Position numbers and translations under genes: made by a program | Source: Shinisaurus crocodilurus | Taxonomy: Eukaryota; Chordata; Lepidosauria; Squamata; Shinisauridae | Assembly: GCA_021292165.1 (NCBI GenBank) | Contig: CM037877.1 | Coordinates: 302,750,063-302,814,062, forward strand | Direction: 5' to 3' | DNA: 64,000 bases | In this document: positions 21,280-32,537 of the stretch, piece by piece | Position numbering within the stretch: the first letter of the stretch is position 1 | How the letters are laid out: every line of letters starts with the position of its first letter | Notes under the pieces: generated by a model | What the model was told of the DNA's origin: nothing | Seen by the model: the letters and a program-made list of their open reading frames with translations, nothing else | Databases searched by the model: none

Positions 21280-21357
21280 TCCATTCTTTGAAGGGCTGTC
21301 CTGTGCAAGTCCGGTTTGAAGATAAAGAACCGTAAGAAGGGAGGGCAGCCGGGGCCT

Positions 21358-21503
21358 TGAAGTGGCCCGTCACTTGCTCGCCGGGTCAGGCCAGGTTATT
21401 ACCCGGATGGGAGACACACACCCCTCCTCTAGTTTCCTGCATTGAGCAGGGGGTTGGACTCGATGGCCTTGTAGTAGGCCCCTTCCGACTCTATGAATCT
21501 ATG
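21358..21503 (+). repeat. 5S-rRNA-derived SINE with CR1 tail, 5' diverged
   Basis: 'gggtcaggccaggttatta.ccggatgggaga' matches the 3' half of vertebrate 5S rRNA and is followed by the CR1-type tail 'ttgagcagggggttggactc' and 'ctatgaatctatga'. Confidence 0.75.
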
Positions 21504-22419
21504 ACCAAGAACACCACGGGCCTGCAGAAGTTCAGATGGAAGCGACGAGGAGCCATGACAAGATTCCCCAGCAGGCGGCGCCCAAAGATCTCTCAGGAGA
21601 GTAAGGAGGCGAGCTTGTGTCTGGATTCAGCAAGGAGAGGAAGAGAGTTGGGGGTGAATGACAAGTGAAAGGAATAGTGAGCAGGGGGTAGTGCCGATCC
21701 CAGCCCCTCCCACCATCACCTCCTTTGCCCAGTATGGTATGAATGGGTTTACGGGAGGCTGAGCTTTGGGGGCTGAGATCTCCAATAAAGGACAAGTCAG
21801 GGGCACGTGAATGCCCAATTCAGTTCGTTTCAAAGAGAACCATGTTGGCAAGATCACAGCCTACACGGCGTGCGAGTGAGTGACCCCATGATTTATGGGA
21901 AGGACAGGCTGCCAACTTCTGCAGCCCCCTCGCTGAGAGGGGGGAATCTCTCCCGTTCGTGCAGGAGGAGGTGCAACTTTGGAATTTCGGCCCAGTTTTT
22001 GTGTAGTGCAGTCATTTCACACGGGCTGCGAGGACGCATAAAACCGTAAATGAGACACACAGCCATGGCTTGCCAAGGAGATGGGGGAAGAAGAATGGCG
22101 CATCAGGGCTGGCTTTGCGCCAGTGTTGACTCCCCCCCCCCCAGGATTTGGCCCAGGACACGCTGGTGTGTGGCTCACAGCGCATCCCAGGTGTCGTTCG
22201 GTGCTCCATCCATGTCCAGACTGGGTCGAGGGAAGGGCAGCTGCACCTGTGGAATTCTTGCCTGTCCTAACAACTATTTAAAGAGAAGGAGGAGCCCTGA
22301 AAAGCTGGGGGGGGGGGATGGGCAGGGAGAGTGAGACTAAATCTACCAGGCAGAGCTACCCCAGGTTACCAACTTGTTTTTCTGGCAGAGATGCTGTGCT
22401 TTCAGTGGGGGTCACAGGG
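21504..22419. other. No gene recognised
   Basis: Anonymous sequence. An open stretch with a splice-donor-like site is present, but nothing with family resemblance. Confidence 0.5.
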
Positions 22420-22490
22420 GAGTGGCAGAGCACACACACTCACTCGGCATGCAGAAGATCCTGGGTTTAATCCCCAACATCTCCAGGTAA
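22420..22490 (+). repeat. tRNA-like SINE fragment
   Basis: 'ggcagagca...gcatgcagaagatcctgggtttaatcccc' contains a B-box-like GGGTTTAATCC; sense copy of the repeat at 12105. Confidence 0.6.
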
Positions 22491-22491
22491 A

Positions 22492-22634
22492 ACAGGGGTG
22501 AGCAACTTATGGCGCGCCAGACGCTTTGCTCTACAGTATAACTTCCATGGTCCCTCACCACTGCCTATCCTGGCTAGGGCCAGGATAGAGTTCGTAAGCC
22601 AAAATGTCTGGGGAACCACAAATTGCCCACCCTT
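22492..22634. mobile_element. Palindromic hAT-like MITE
   Basis: 'caggggtgagcaactt' left end and 'attgcccacccttg' right end with inverted interior. Confidence 0.7.
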
Positions 22635-22984
22635 GACAAAAAGCAGGGGTGGGCAACATGAAGCCGGCCTGGTCTTCTTTGCGTCCCTCCCACCCACCAA
22701 CCCGCATCCCTGTTGCAAAATAGCCTTTTCCCCTCCTGCCGCCACACTTTTAAAAAGGGGCTATTTTTTTATTTTTTTATTTTTTTTTGCCATGCTGCTG
22801 AATTCTGGCAGGAAATTTGGTGGCGTGGCACGTGGGGCCATGGGGTGGCGTGTCCGTCCCCCGCCCGGGCGTCTGGAAATTGCTCACTCCTGATGGAAAG
22901 GATCCCAAGAAATAAGGGGAAGATCCTTGGTGGGAGGGCCAACATCAGTCAGAGTAGCAGAGTGGTGGCGCGCGGGGGGGGGGG

Positions 22985-23300
22985 GGGACACATACAACCT
23001 TCCAGATGTTGTTGGACTCTATAACTCTCATCAGCCCCAACTAGCATAGCCGACGGTCAGGGATGATGGGTGTTGTAATCCAACACCACCTGGAGGACCA
23101 CAAGTTCCCTGTCCCTGGAGCAGACAGGACTGGGTTAGATGGGCACAATGTACAGAAGTAAACTTCACCTCAATGCAAGGCAGCTTCCTATAAAGAGGTG
23201 TTCTCCAACCTTGGGTCCCCAGATGTTTTTGGCCTACAACTCCCAGCATGCGCCAGCCAGCCATGTAGGCCTTTTTTTCTGTCTAAACACACATAGGACG
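22985..23300. mobile_element. Two adjacent MITEs
   Basis: 22985-23120 has 'ccttccagatgttgttggac' and its inverted partner. 23193-23300 starts 'gtgttctccaaccttgggtcc' but ends in the 'tgtctaaacacacatagg' family, so it is a chimera or nested pair. Confidence 0.65.
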
Positions 23301-23336
23301 GTGCCCTTAGAGTGAACTAAAGATCAATCAGTCGTC

Positions 23337-23584
23337 GAGAGCCAGTGTGGCGTAGCGGTTAGAGTGCTGGACTGAGACTCGGGAGATCCGGGTTCTAGTC
23401 GTCCCCCCCCGCTCGACCATGAAGCTCACTGGGTGACTTTGGGCCAGTCACTGACTCCCAGCCTAACCTACCTCACAGGGTTGTTGTGAGGATAAAATGG
23501 AGAGGAGCAGGAGGGTTATGTAAGCCACCTCAGGTTCCTTGCAGGAAAAAGGCGGGATATAAATGAATGAAAAATGAATGAATC
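23337..23584 (+). repeat. Full-length tRNA-derived SINE
   Basis: The head 'gccagtgtggcgtagcggtt' has an A-box-like start, and GGGTTCTAGTC is the B box. The core 'cctcacagggttgttgtgag' and tail 'aaaaaggcgggatataaatg' follow. This is a CORE/MIR-like or lizard tRNA-SINE; I cannot choose between named families. Confidence 0.85.
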
Positions 23585-23876
23585 CACACCTTCCAGCCTG
23601 ACATTTTAAATAGCTCTTGGGTTCCTGCAAAAGCTTGCCCCAGGTTCAGCCTCCGGTTGTTCATGTGCACTAAAATGGAAAATACTTAACCAAGTATCGT
23701 GGTTTTTTCCTGACGGGCTGCCGTAGCTCTTTGGCAGGCATAATCCTGCCCGTTTCTCTGGGGGGAATTCCTGGATTGCACAACTCTCTGCTAGCATGTC
23801 CTGTCTATTGAAATTCTGGGCACTTCCGTATTGCAGAAGCATGATGCCAAGCAAAAAAATGCACACTTCTGCTATA

Positions 23877-24055
23877 CAGGCCTGTGGCTCATGCTGGCTC
23901 AGCTTGTCTGAGCGTGGAAAGCTAAGCAGGGTCAGGCCTGGTTATTGCTTGGATGGGAGGCCCCTCCTCTAGTTTCCTGCATTGAGCAGGGGGTTGGACT
24001 CGATGGCCTTGTAGGCCCCTTCCAACTCTATGATCTATGAAATCTATGAAATACC
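23877..24055 (+). repeat. 5S-rRNA-derived SINE with CR1 tail
   Basis: 23914-23963 carries 'ggaaagctaagcagggtcag' and 'cttggatgggagg', the A-box/intermediate/C-box order of the internal 5S rRNA promoter. It is joined to the CR1 3' sequence with 'gggttggactcgatggcctt' and a (TCTATGAA)n tail. Confidence 0.85.
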
Positions 24056-24284
24056 CGAAGGGTGGTGGATGTGTCCTTCTTGAAGGGCAGGAGAGAAAAG
24101 TTCCATTGTGGAATTAGGATTTCAACAACAGGGGGCAGGGCAGGGCAGGGGGCACCTATGCCGCTAAGCCGCCTTCCTCACTATCTGGAACCCTCCAAAT
24201 GTGTTGGATGATGCACCCAGCACCTCTCCACCTGTGATCCAATCATTCTGTGGAATAGCCACAGAAACAGTAGCCTTTTCCTAC

Positions 24285-24355
24285 GCAGTGCCCTCCAGAT
24301 GGCTGGCTGGGAATGCTAGGAGTTGTAGTCCAACACATCTAGAGGGCAAAGACTG
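24285..24355. mobile_element. MITE half element
   Basis: 'aggagttgtagtccaacaca' with the matching 'gccctccagatggctgg' end. Confidence 0.55.
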
Positions 24356-24660
24356 GCTTAGGCATTTTAGGTTCTATGCTTACATAAAACACATGGCCCA
24401 CCTAGTCCCCTTGGTCAAGTGGTCAGGAACAAGAATGCATTTTTTTTAACCCAAAAAGCAAGGCCGGACTATGAAAGTCATAGCATTGGGTATTTTTATC
24501 TTTAAAAAAAAGGTCTGATTTAAAAAAAAAAAAAAAACCCACACTAAACAGTTTTACTCATTGGAAGCCAGAATATTCTAATCAAGTGGTAAATAAGTTC
24601 CCCTTCTTCTTCCACATAACTCAGGGAGTCTACTTCCTGGACAGTCCCCCAGCTGAGGGC

Positions 24661-24740
24661 TTTGAATCATAGAATCGTTGAGTTGGAAGGGGCCTATAAG
24701 GCCATCCAGTCCAACCCCCTGCTCAATGCAGGAGAACCTC
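24661..24740 (-). repeat. CR1 3' fragment
   Basis: Antisense copy of the CR1 tail: 'gagttggaaggggcctataa' and 'ccaaccccctgctcaatgca'. Confidence 0.8.
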
Positions 24741-25787
24741 TGACCCACGGGTCAACTTTGGTCTTCCAGGCTGGTCCATCAAACCTGCAGAGCCTCAGGC
24801 AAGCCCCCCTCCCTCAAGCCCCCCCCCCCCAAGGGACAGGGGCAGGAGAGCAAGATGTAGCTCATCCTGTGGCAGGGAAGGCAAAGGCAGAACAAAGCTG
24901 GCTGAATCTTCTTCGCTCCTCCATCGCCCTCCCTTCCCTGTGTGGGGAAGGCAGAGGAGAAGCAAAGCGGGTGCCTCAGTCGGCTTCTCCCTGCCTTGAC
25001 TTGCCCTATTCAGGGAAAGTCTGAGTGGAGTGAAGCAGGTTTCCCAGCTGAGGCACCTTATGTCAAGAACAGGCCCTGCCGTCACCCTGCCCATGGGAGG
25101 AGTTAGGGGGCAATACAGCCTTTGGACCAAAAAACGGTTCCTGGTGAGAGAGGAAAGACGCAGGGGCCAAGTGTGTGCGCAAGAGAGAAAGGGCAAAGTC
25201 AGATGGGAGGGTAGGAAGCATGTTGGAACCACTGCATCAGCCACATCCAGTCTTTATGGCCATATTTTCATAAACTTTCCCACTATTTGACTGACATCTC
25301 ACTAGTCTTACATAATAAGGCTCCACACCAGCGTGAGCCTGTAGTGAGCCTCTGCCACTTCGCCAGCATGGAGAAGTACCATGCGAAAGCTGAAAAGAAG
25401 GGAAATGTAATACTGCATTTGTGAAACAATGGAAAGAGACAACACTCAAGATGTGTGACTTCTGTAAAGGGCAGTCCCACTGATTACATGCCGTAATTGC
25501 TGCTACTGTTCTTGACAGTGTATTTTAAGGATTATTTTTTTTATCTTAAGGCTTAAGCTGCCTTGAGGGCCCACTTAGGGCCAGAATGGGGGATTTAAAT
25601 TTGAACTGGTAATTGAACAAAAGAAAGTAGCAGCACAGCTCACTAGATGCACACCTCTTAGCCTAACAGTCATGGGGGGAGGGCACAATAGAAGTTTCAG
25701 AGAAGAAGTGACTGGGTTCAGTATGCATAATCTCTTCCTTGCACTGTCCTCCCTCCCATCCAGCCTCTACTCCCTAGTTGGGGTACC

Positions 25788-25788
<1 letters not shown>
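24741..25788. other. No gene recognised
   Basis: Open frames are present on both strands without family resemblance. A LINE-like '..aagctgccttgagggccc' tail fragment lies at about 25545-25600. Confidence 0.45.

Positions 25789-25820
<32 letters not shown>
25789..25820. repeat. (AT)n microsatellite
   Basis: Uninterrupted AT run. Confidence 0.95.
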
Positions 25821-25823
<3 letters not shown>

Positions 25824-26156
25824 GTGTTATTTGAGTAATTGAGTAGTTGGTTGGGATTAGCTGCTTTGGGAAGGAAAAGTGGGATATAAGGAATAAAATG
25901 AAACGAAATAATGTAACTTTTCAGTGATGGAAGAAAAATTGCTTGCACTGCAGCAGGCTTTTCCCTAATTTTGGTATGTGTGTGTGTATGCAACCCCCAT
26001 GCTGAACCCAGAAATACAATATTGCAAAAACAGTACATCAATGCAGGAAATCCAGCTGGTAGTAGTGGTGTTTTAAGGGCTACTTCAGAGCCTGATTTTA
26101 TCCATGTTTACTTTAATTGGCCTATTGTGTACAATGAGATTTACTCCTGACCAAGG

Positions 26157-26285
26157 TCTTGTTCGCACATAATGCTAACCCATGGTTTATTTAACCCATG
26201 GTTTTTGCCCTGCTCGGGGTTTGTCTGGCAGATGATTGAATAAACTGTGGTTTGTTTTCTCAGACCCTAGGTTGTTTGTTTCCCT
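26157..26285. mobile_element. MITE fragment
   Basis: 'aacccatggtttatttaacccatggttt' and a later inverted 'aaactgtggtttg' suggest a hAT-like miniature element. Confidence 0.45.
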
Positions 26286-27325
26286 CCTCCTTTGCCTGCT
26301 TCCTCCAGCCCCAGAAAAACCTGGGTTGGATCCAGATTGACGCTGGATCAACTGCACTGGCCAAAGTGGGCTTCCCTGCTCCCTCCTTCCCATGCCAAGT
26401 CGGGAGACCCCACTGAATGGGTTGAGCTGTGATATGCATGTGGGGGGGTGGGTTGGAAAAACACTGGGGTGGGAGGGACCTTCCACGAGGCAGATTCTGG
26501 ATCCAACCCCCTGTTTACAGTTTCCAGGATGCAGCAAAAGAGAAAGCAAGCAAGGGGAAGGTGTCTCTGAGTATGTACAGAGTGCATTTCCATCATCACC
26601 AAGTTACTAAGATTAGCAGGCAAGGGCTCCCAGATGGCCAAAGAGCTGAGCTTCAAGTGGAGCCCCTGCACTGCTTATTTTAGGAGCTGTTCTCTCCCCC
26701 CCCCCGCCTTCTCCCCTCCCTCAATGTGTTTCCACTTGCTAGGTTAGCTTAAAAAGAAAAAAAAGGTCTCATTCCATATATGTATGATTCCATTTGTAAA
26801 GGAACTGCCTGAATAACCTCCTTTCAAACCAAACAGTAGACCTGCCTGTCTGTCTGTCTCCCAGACTTCCAAGCAAAGCCCCCAGACGGTTCCTTCTTTG
26901 CCCTGCTTTTAACTTACAGTAGTAGGATCCGCTCCCAAACCTCAGCTATCCTGGTCGCCTAGACGTCTCTCGCCGGCGCAAATCTCCCACAGGGCTTCTT
27001 TGTATTCATTCGTTCTCCGTGTAAATACGTTTTAAATAAAGAAAGGGGGGGGGGGGAGAAAAGAAATCTTACTCTAAACAAATAACTTACTTGACCCGCG
27101 GTCAGATCAGAGCATATCAGTTCAGACTTCAGAGTTCTGGCTAACCCAGCCCCCGACACACACGCACCCCGTTTGTTTGTCTTTTGCTCCTATTTATATT
27201 TATTGTATTATGTTTATTAAGTATTTTCGTGCCGCTTTTCGATCGTAATTTCATAGGGCAGTTTACCCCACACACCCCAAAAAAGGAACAACACCATTAA
27301 AATATAAATACAGATTGGGGGGGAG
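26286..27325. other. No gene recognised; LINE tail fragment
   Basis: At 27180-27300 'ttattaagtattttcgtgcc' resembles an antisense/sense LINE tail. Nothing else is supported. Confidence 0.4.
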
Positions 27326-27329
27326 GAGG

Positions 27330-27425
27330 AGGAGGATTATGTAGGCCGCCTGGGGTTCCTTTCAGGAAAAAAGGCGGGGTATAAATATAATAAATAAATA
27401 AATAATTAATTAATTAATTAAAAAC
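27330..27425 (+). repeat. SINE 3' tail with (AATA)n
   Basis: 'aggaggattatgtaggccgc...aaaaaggcggggtataaata' followed by AATA and AATT repeats. Confidence 0.7.
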
Positions 27426-27599
27426 TAACCGCCACAAAAATCAAGGCGGCGGGTGTCCGAACTCAGCAGGAGAGCGCCCCCCCCTTCTCTTTCTAGAGAG
27501 CCCCGGCGCCCTCGCTCCCATCCCCCAACCTGAGTTTTAACTAACGAGCCTCATTTCCTTGCCCGGAAAAAAAAATATCCACGATTTCTCGCTCTTCCT

Positions 27600-28170
27600 G
27601 CTTTAACTTGCTGGACTTCCTCCCCCGCCCCCTCCTCCCGATCTTTTCCAGATCAAAGGATGGGACCCAGGAATCCTGGCGCCCGGCCCACCAATCCCGG
27701 TCCTCCCGGATCTGCGTGGGCGTCCCTCGTAGCGGGCCGAGGAAAGTCTTTGGCGCTGAGTCACACGCGAGGAGGCCGGCGGGAGCATCGGGGACGGCGG
27801 CGGCGGCGGCTCAGTCAGGCGCTCCCTCTTGCACATCCTTCCTCGGAGGCGGAGGCGCTGCTGCCTGCGGGGAGACCCAGCCATGCTTGCCTGCGGAGCC
27901 GTCCTGGCGCTTTTCGCCCTGTTGCTCGGGGGAGCTCGCGGGGAGCCCATTCCAGGTAAAGGGCGCTCCCGGAAGCGGTGCGATGATTTAGGAGGCTGCC
28001 TCCACTTTCTTCCATTCCTTTTTTTCTTTCCCTGGTAGAACTCGTGCCCTTCGTGGCTGGAGCGAACTGGGGGGCAGCTTCTCCCCCTGGCACGGAAAAG
28101 ATGCCGCGATGGGGAGGCTGCCCCTGCTGGGTTTCCGCCCGTGGCTTTTCGAAGCTGCCCCTTTGAAGGG
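27600..28170 (+). promoter_or_regulatory. CpG-rich promoter of TNFRSF12A
   Basis: CpG-dense sequence surrounds exon 1. A consensus AP-1 site TGAGTCA lies at 27757-27763, about 120 bases before the ATG. Human TNFRSF12A is a growth-factor-inducible early gene, so AP-1 control is a sensible inference. No TATA box is seen close to exon 1. Confidence 0.65.
27883..27955 (+). CDS. TNFRSF12A exon 1
   Basis: Encodes the signal peptide and ends G|GTAAAG, phase 1. Confidence 0.93.
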
Positions 28171-31100
28171 GGGGACGGGACACGGGAACGGAGAAAGGTC
28201 CCAATAACGGGGGCGGGGGGATGAGTTGGAAAAAGGGAATGAGAAAGAGCCGGACAGGAGGCGGCGAGTGTGTGCGTGAATGAATGAACGGGGATTGTCA
28301 CGGCTCCTCTTTTCTCACTCGCTACTTTTTCGAGTTCATGAGGGCGACAGCTTGAGTGGGGTGTAGTTTATGGAGCCGGTAGACGTGCGGGGATGGGATG
28401 GGCAGTTGTTACCCGTGTAACACGCCCCAGGGAACGTGAAACAGGACTGATTTGCAGATGAAATCGCCCAGGAAGTGGGAAACGATCTTTTAAGCTGGCT
28501 TAGCTTCTGGGGGCAAGAAGTTGTAAGCTTTTGTGTTACACAGAATTCCGGTTGAGAATTCGAGTGTGTCGACATCGCGGCGTTCCCGTGTTAGAGATAG
28601 AATTCCATGTGTGTAAAGTACTGGAGTAGGATTGCCACTGTCTTTTAGTTGGGCTCCTGTACCTCTATATTTGCCTGCCAGGCAGAATTTCAACAGGTTC
28701 AGCCTTTCCCATCATTGCTCCGTCCGTAATGGGCGGAGGGCTGAACCTGTTGCATGTCTACCTGTCTCAGAGCAGTTAACGGCACATGGGAGAGCCGAGT
28801 TCTAGTCTCCACTGGGGCATGAAGCTCACTGGGTGTCAGTCACTGACTCTCAGGCTAACCTACCTCACAGGGTTGTTGTGAGGATAAAATGGAGAGGAGG
28901 AGGAGAATGTACGTCTCCTTGAGGGACAGGCGGGATATAAATATAACCAACAAATGAAATAAAGAAATTGCGTGTTTAAGAAGGAATACGTAATGGGTGA
29001 CTCTCCGCTGAATTCGCTCTTGTTTATTTCTACACAAGAGAAGTAACTAGGGACATGGGGCGGGCGGAGCTCAAGCCTGCCTGGAAACAAAAGCGGTCTT
29101 CGCATGCCCAGAGGCGCTGTCTGTGATTTCACGCGCTCCGGGCCTGAGGATTAAGCCCCGCCCCGCGCGCGATCTAGTGCCGAAGCCGCTTGGATCAGAA
29201 GTTGGAGTTTCCATGAATGCAGAGGGCCACGCCCCCTCGGCCGATGCCGCTTCCCCGTTGGCTGCCTCGGGGGGTGAAAGTCTCCTTACCCCGCGAGTGG
29301 GGCTGGAGTGCAGGATATCAAGAGGGGGGGGAGAGAATCTGACGCCCGCGTCATGCGACCCACACGGTGACTCACCCGCGGCCCGCCCCACTTTCCCCGC
29401 GCCAGGTCTGGGCACGGCGCCATCTGTCCGCTTGCTCCGGGGCATATTTTATCAATGAAGTCACTTGAAAGTGGAGGGACGTGAGGGGGGGGGATGGGTC
29501 TCTCTCCTCCTTCCCCTCAACCAAGCCACGTGATGCCCCTCGGACCTGCCCCCCCCCGTGCTCTCCCACTGCTGCTTGGGGCCGGTTCAGGTTTCTGGGT
29601 GAAACACAACACCCCCCTCGTCACTGACGTTACCCCTCTGGAAATAGCCCCTAGTGTCATGGGGCGGAGGGTCTGGCTGGGCTGCGTGCGGTGGTCCCTC
29701 CTTTATGGGTCCCCCCCTCCCCCACATCTACACGCTCTTTTTCATTCAGCTGTTAATCCGTTTCGTGCCCCAGCTTGCCGTGTCAGTTTATTCCTTTGCC
29801 TTTTTCTTCCAATTTTCATTCATTCGTTTTACTTCTATATGATTTCTCTCTCTCTCTCTCTCTTACTCCTTTTGTTTTCTGTTCTCCGACTCCTTACTTA
29901 TTTATTTTTGACAGGCTCCTCCTCCTAACCATGATTTATTCGGAAGTAGAGTGTGTTGGATTCAAGGGGCCTGCCTCCTAGGATCAGTGGGTTTCGGGTC
30001 TCTGGCTGGCCCTTCATTTCTCCCTATCCGATGTTCCGGTGGTTTATATACGCCATAATACTGTCATTGTCTAGGGATGCTGGGAGTTGTAGTCCAACCC
30101 ATCAGGAACCGGGCACCAGCTTGGGGAAGGCTGGTCCATAATAAATATGCAGCTGCTGCTTGGTGGTGTTGGCACCAAAAAAGGCCCCGTCTGATTCCTC
30201 TTTTTCTCTCCCATCAGCCACTGTGTGCCCTGGAGGCCAATCCTGGAGTCCGGACCTGGAGAAATGCATGGATTGCTCCGTGTGCCAGCGGCAGAACAAG
30301 AACGACTTCTGCTCCACGTGTGAGTGGCTGGCGCCCAGTCCCTGCCCCCGTGCCAGACGTGGGGGGGGGAGACCTGTGGCCTTCTCAGGGGAAGTGTTTT
30401 GCTGTGGAAACCAGGGTTGGTTGGGCCGTTCACCATGATTGGGTCACTCTGGCTGAATGACCAGATCCTATGAGAGGGACAGGGCCGGATTAAGGCCAGC
30501 TGATGACCTAAGCACAGCCCAAGAATGGTGCCCCCTGGGCCCTTCCATTGCTTAGCTGGCAAGAAAGTGCTGAAGGTGAAATAAGACATTAAAAACGCAG
30601 TTTTCTTCAAGGGCATGCTGGGAGTTGTAGGCCAAAAACATCTGGGGACCCCAAGGTTGGAGAATGCTGGCTTAGGTAACTAAAACGCCCCCCCCCCTCA
30701 GCTCACAAGGGAGAGGCGTCGGCAGGTTGGGGGAGGACCCCAAGGTTTGCAGAAGTACAAAATGTCTCAAGGGGGAAAACCCCGCACTTAAGGCGGAGGT
30801 CACACACCCAGAAACAGCCCAGTGAGGATGGTTGATGGTTATGGAATATGGACTGACTGCGGGGGAGGGGGATCTAATGGGAGTGGCTAGAATCTTGAGC
30901 AGGAAGCACGCCGTGCTGCAACCATTTTTGCTGCAACTCCCACGTGTAAGGATTTGTTTATTTATTTATTACATTTTTAGCCCACCCTTTCTTCAAGGGT
31001 GGCATATGTAGGCCCCTAACCTCATTATCCTCGCAAGGTTGTCAGGCTGACAGAATAGCAATGAACCCGCTGCGCTTTATGGCTGAGTGGCGATTTGAAC

Positions 31101-31933
31101 CCAGGTCTCTCTACTCCTAATCTAACCTTGTAGCTGCTGCACCGCACTGGCTTTCAATATTGCGGCATTGGATGGGGGAAGGGCGTATAAAGTTCAGATG
31201 AATTCGGAGAGGGCCGGACCAAGTGTATGGACAAATCTACCTTTGTATTTTAAAAAAATATTTTCTTTTGGTCCTGGGTGATTCTCTTTTCTCCCTGCTC
31301 GCATAGTTTGTGACGTGTGTGCTGAACATTTGGCCTGAAACGTGCATTCTGCAACTTGAAAAGATAATTCACCGTCCCAGGTTCAAAACTGGACATTCTA
31401 AAACATTTTGATTTTTTCCGCAGTTCCATTCCACTTCCAGTGGCAGGTCAACCCGGGTTGGCAGGAAGGAAAAAAATACTTTTGAGTAATGGATGTTGTG
31501 GAAACCTGCTTCAAACTAAGAGACTGGCCGGGGAGGCAGAGGTGGAGATTTGGGAACAGAAGCAGGTCAGATCTTTAGGATGCTCTGCTGAATTTAACCC
31601 ATTCCTCTCCCCTCTCTCTTGCAGGCGGAGACCCCCAGCTCCCGGATACATTCAATATGTGGCTTTTAGTGGGGGCATCCTTGGGAGCCGTAGCTCTGGC
31701 CGGCATCATCGGTGGCATAATAACCTATGCCCGCTGCCGGCGGCGGGAAAAATTCACCAGTAAGTGCCCCCTTTTCATTATCTAATCCTAGCTGCTTGTT
31801 GCTGTATCTCAACAGTCGAGCCCCGCCCCCATCTCCCTCCCACGTATATAAACTCATGACTCTTTTCTCTCGATTTCCAGCCCCAATTGAAGAGACTGGA
31901 GGCCATTCAGCTCAGGAATCGCTGATACACTGA
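27883..31933 (+). CDS. TNFRSF12A / Fn14, TWEAK receptor (120 aa, 4 coding exons)
   Basis: Smallest TNF-receptor superfamily member; it binds TWEAK (TNFSF12) at the plasma membrane and recruits TRAFs to activate NF-kB and tissue-repair responses. CDS = 27883-27955, 30218-30319, 31625-31759, 31881-31933; all introns are GT-AG and all are phase 1, and the sum is 363 bases including TGA. Residues 1-20 are a signal peptide. One cysteine-rich domain has C28, C41, C44, C47, C56 and C59 with exactly the spacing of human Fn14, including 'EKCMDC' and 'DFC'. TM is about 70-93. The stop-transfer 'RCRRREKFT' and the TRAF-binding 'TPIEETGG' are near-identical to human. Length is close to the human 129. The ATG is chosen because it opens the signal peptide. 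The gene looks intact. Human TNFRSF12A lies at 16p13.3. Confidence 0.97.
28795..28970 (+). repeat. tRNA-derived SINE, 5' truncated
   Basis: 'catgaagctcactgggtg', 'acctcacagggttgttgtga' and 'ggcgggatataaata' as in the full copy at 23337. It lies in TNFRSF12A intron 1. Confidence 0.85.
29090..29460. promoter_or_regulatory. CpG-rich block in TNFRSF12A intron 1, with AP-1 site
   Basis: Unlike the surrounding intron, this block is CpG-dense and free of obvious repeats. It includes TGACTCA (29368-29374) and the palindrome TGACGCCCGCGTCA (29340-29353). A regulatory element is an inference. Confidence 0.4.
30075..30135. mobile_element. MITE half element
   Basis: 'gatgctgggagttgtagtcc' followed by 'gcaccagcttggggaaggctgg', in intron 1 just before exon 2. 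Confidence 0.6.
30218..30319 (+). CDS. TNFRSF12A exon 2
   Basis: Encodes the cysteine-rich domain. Acceptor CCCATCAG, donor GTGAGT. Confidence 0.95.
30482..30672. mobile_element. hAT-like fragments in TNFRSF12A intron 2
   Basis: The 'cagggccggattaaggcc' start of a hAT-like element is followed by a half palindromic MITE ending 'aaggttggagaatgctgg'. Confidence 0.55.
30955..31150 (-). repeat. LINE tail/SINE fragment, antisense
   Basis: 'ttattacatttttagcccaccc' is an antisense LINE tail; 'ggcgatttgaacccaggtct' is an antisense B-box-like tRNA-SINE head. Confidence 0.55.
31625..31759 (+). CDS. TNFRSF12A exon 3
   Basis: Encodes the stalk, transmembrane helix and basic stop-transfer. Acceptor CTCTTGCAG, donor GTAAGT. 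Confidence 0.95.
31881..31933 (+). CDS. TNFRSF12A exon 4 with stop
   Basis: Encodes the TRAF-binding tail, ending TGA at 31931-31933. Two bases later there is a consensus donor (AAG|GTGAGA). Confidence 0.95.
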
Positions 31934-31964
31934 AGGTGAGAAAGGAATGCTTCCCATCTCAGTC

Positions 31965-32237
31965 CATAGTTCCAGGGCCGTCCCTTCCGTTCGGCAGAGC
32001 CAGGCAGCCACCTCAGGAGCTGATTTGGGGCATTTGCGAAAGAGGAGCGAATCGTTATTTTATTTATTGTCCTTGTATTTTTACAGCTAGGGCTGGGGAG
32101 AGCTGCCTGTGGGGTTTTCTGCCGTAGGTGCCAAAATAACTTGACTGGTCTTGGCTACGATCCAGCTTGACTTGACGGGGGGGCATTGCAGCACTGCCTC
32201 AAATAGCAAAATGTTTTGGGCTGGCCCTGCATAGTTC
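31965..32237. mobile_element. hAT element with perfect 8-bp target duplication
   Basis: The element 31973-32229 begins CAGGGCCGTCCC and ends GGGCTGGCCCTG. It is flanked by CATAGTTC on both sides (31965-31972, 32230-32237). It sits about 40 bases after the TNFRSF12A stop codon. Confidence 0.88.
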
Positions 32238-32537
32238 TGTCCTATCCCTTCACTTCTGCCAGTGGACAGAATAGTTAATATGGACATGGCATCATTCACT
32301 TAAAAATAAAGAGCCAAGTTTCTAGCCCTCAAGTTGTCAGGAAAAGCTTGGTAAGATCTCCAAGTCTTCCTCCATTCCAGTATCAACCAAAAAATGTACC
32401 CTAGTGGGGTAGCCATTTGCAGCAGCTAAATATATTTGCAGGAACATTTATTTAGTTGCCATCTGATTATGGAAGATCGTTTTTTCTTTTGCCACTACAT
32501 ATGCTCAGTCCTAAGACACTGAAGGCATGAAATAGAC

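Noticed and set aside
23337..23410. Considered as a tRNA gene
   Set aside because: A and B boxes are present but the sequence cannot form a full tRNA cloverleaf and continues into a SINE body.
23877..23975. Considered as a genuine 5S rRNA gene
   Set aside because: Only part of 5S is present, it is diverged and fused to a CR1 tail, and several dispersed copies exist.
27829..27882. Upstream in-frame extension of TNFRSF12A from a TTG
   Set aside because: Not an ATG; the Arg-rich text would spoil the signal peptide, which begins at 27883.
29123..29458. 111-codon frame in the intron 1 CpG block
   Set aside because: No family resemblance; more likely non-coding regulatory CpG-rich sequence.
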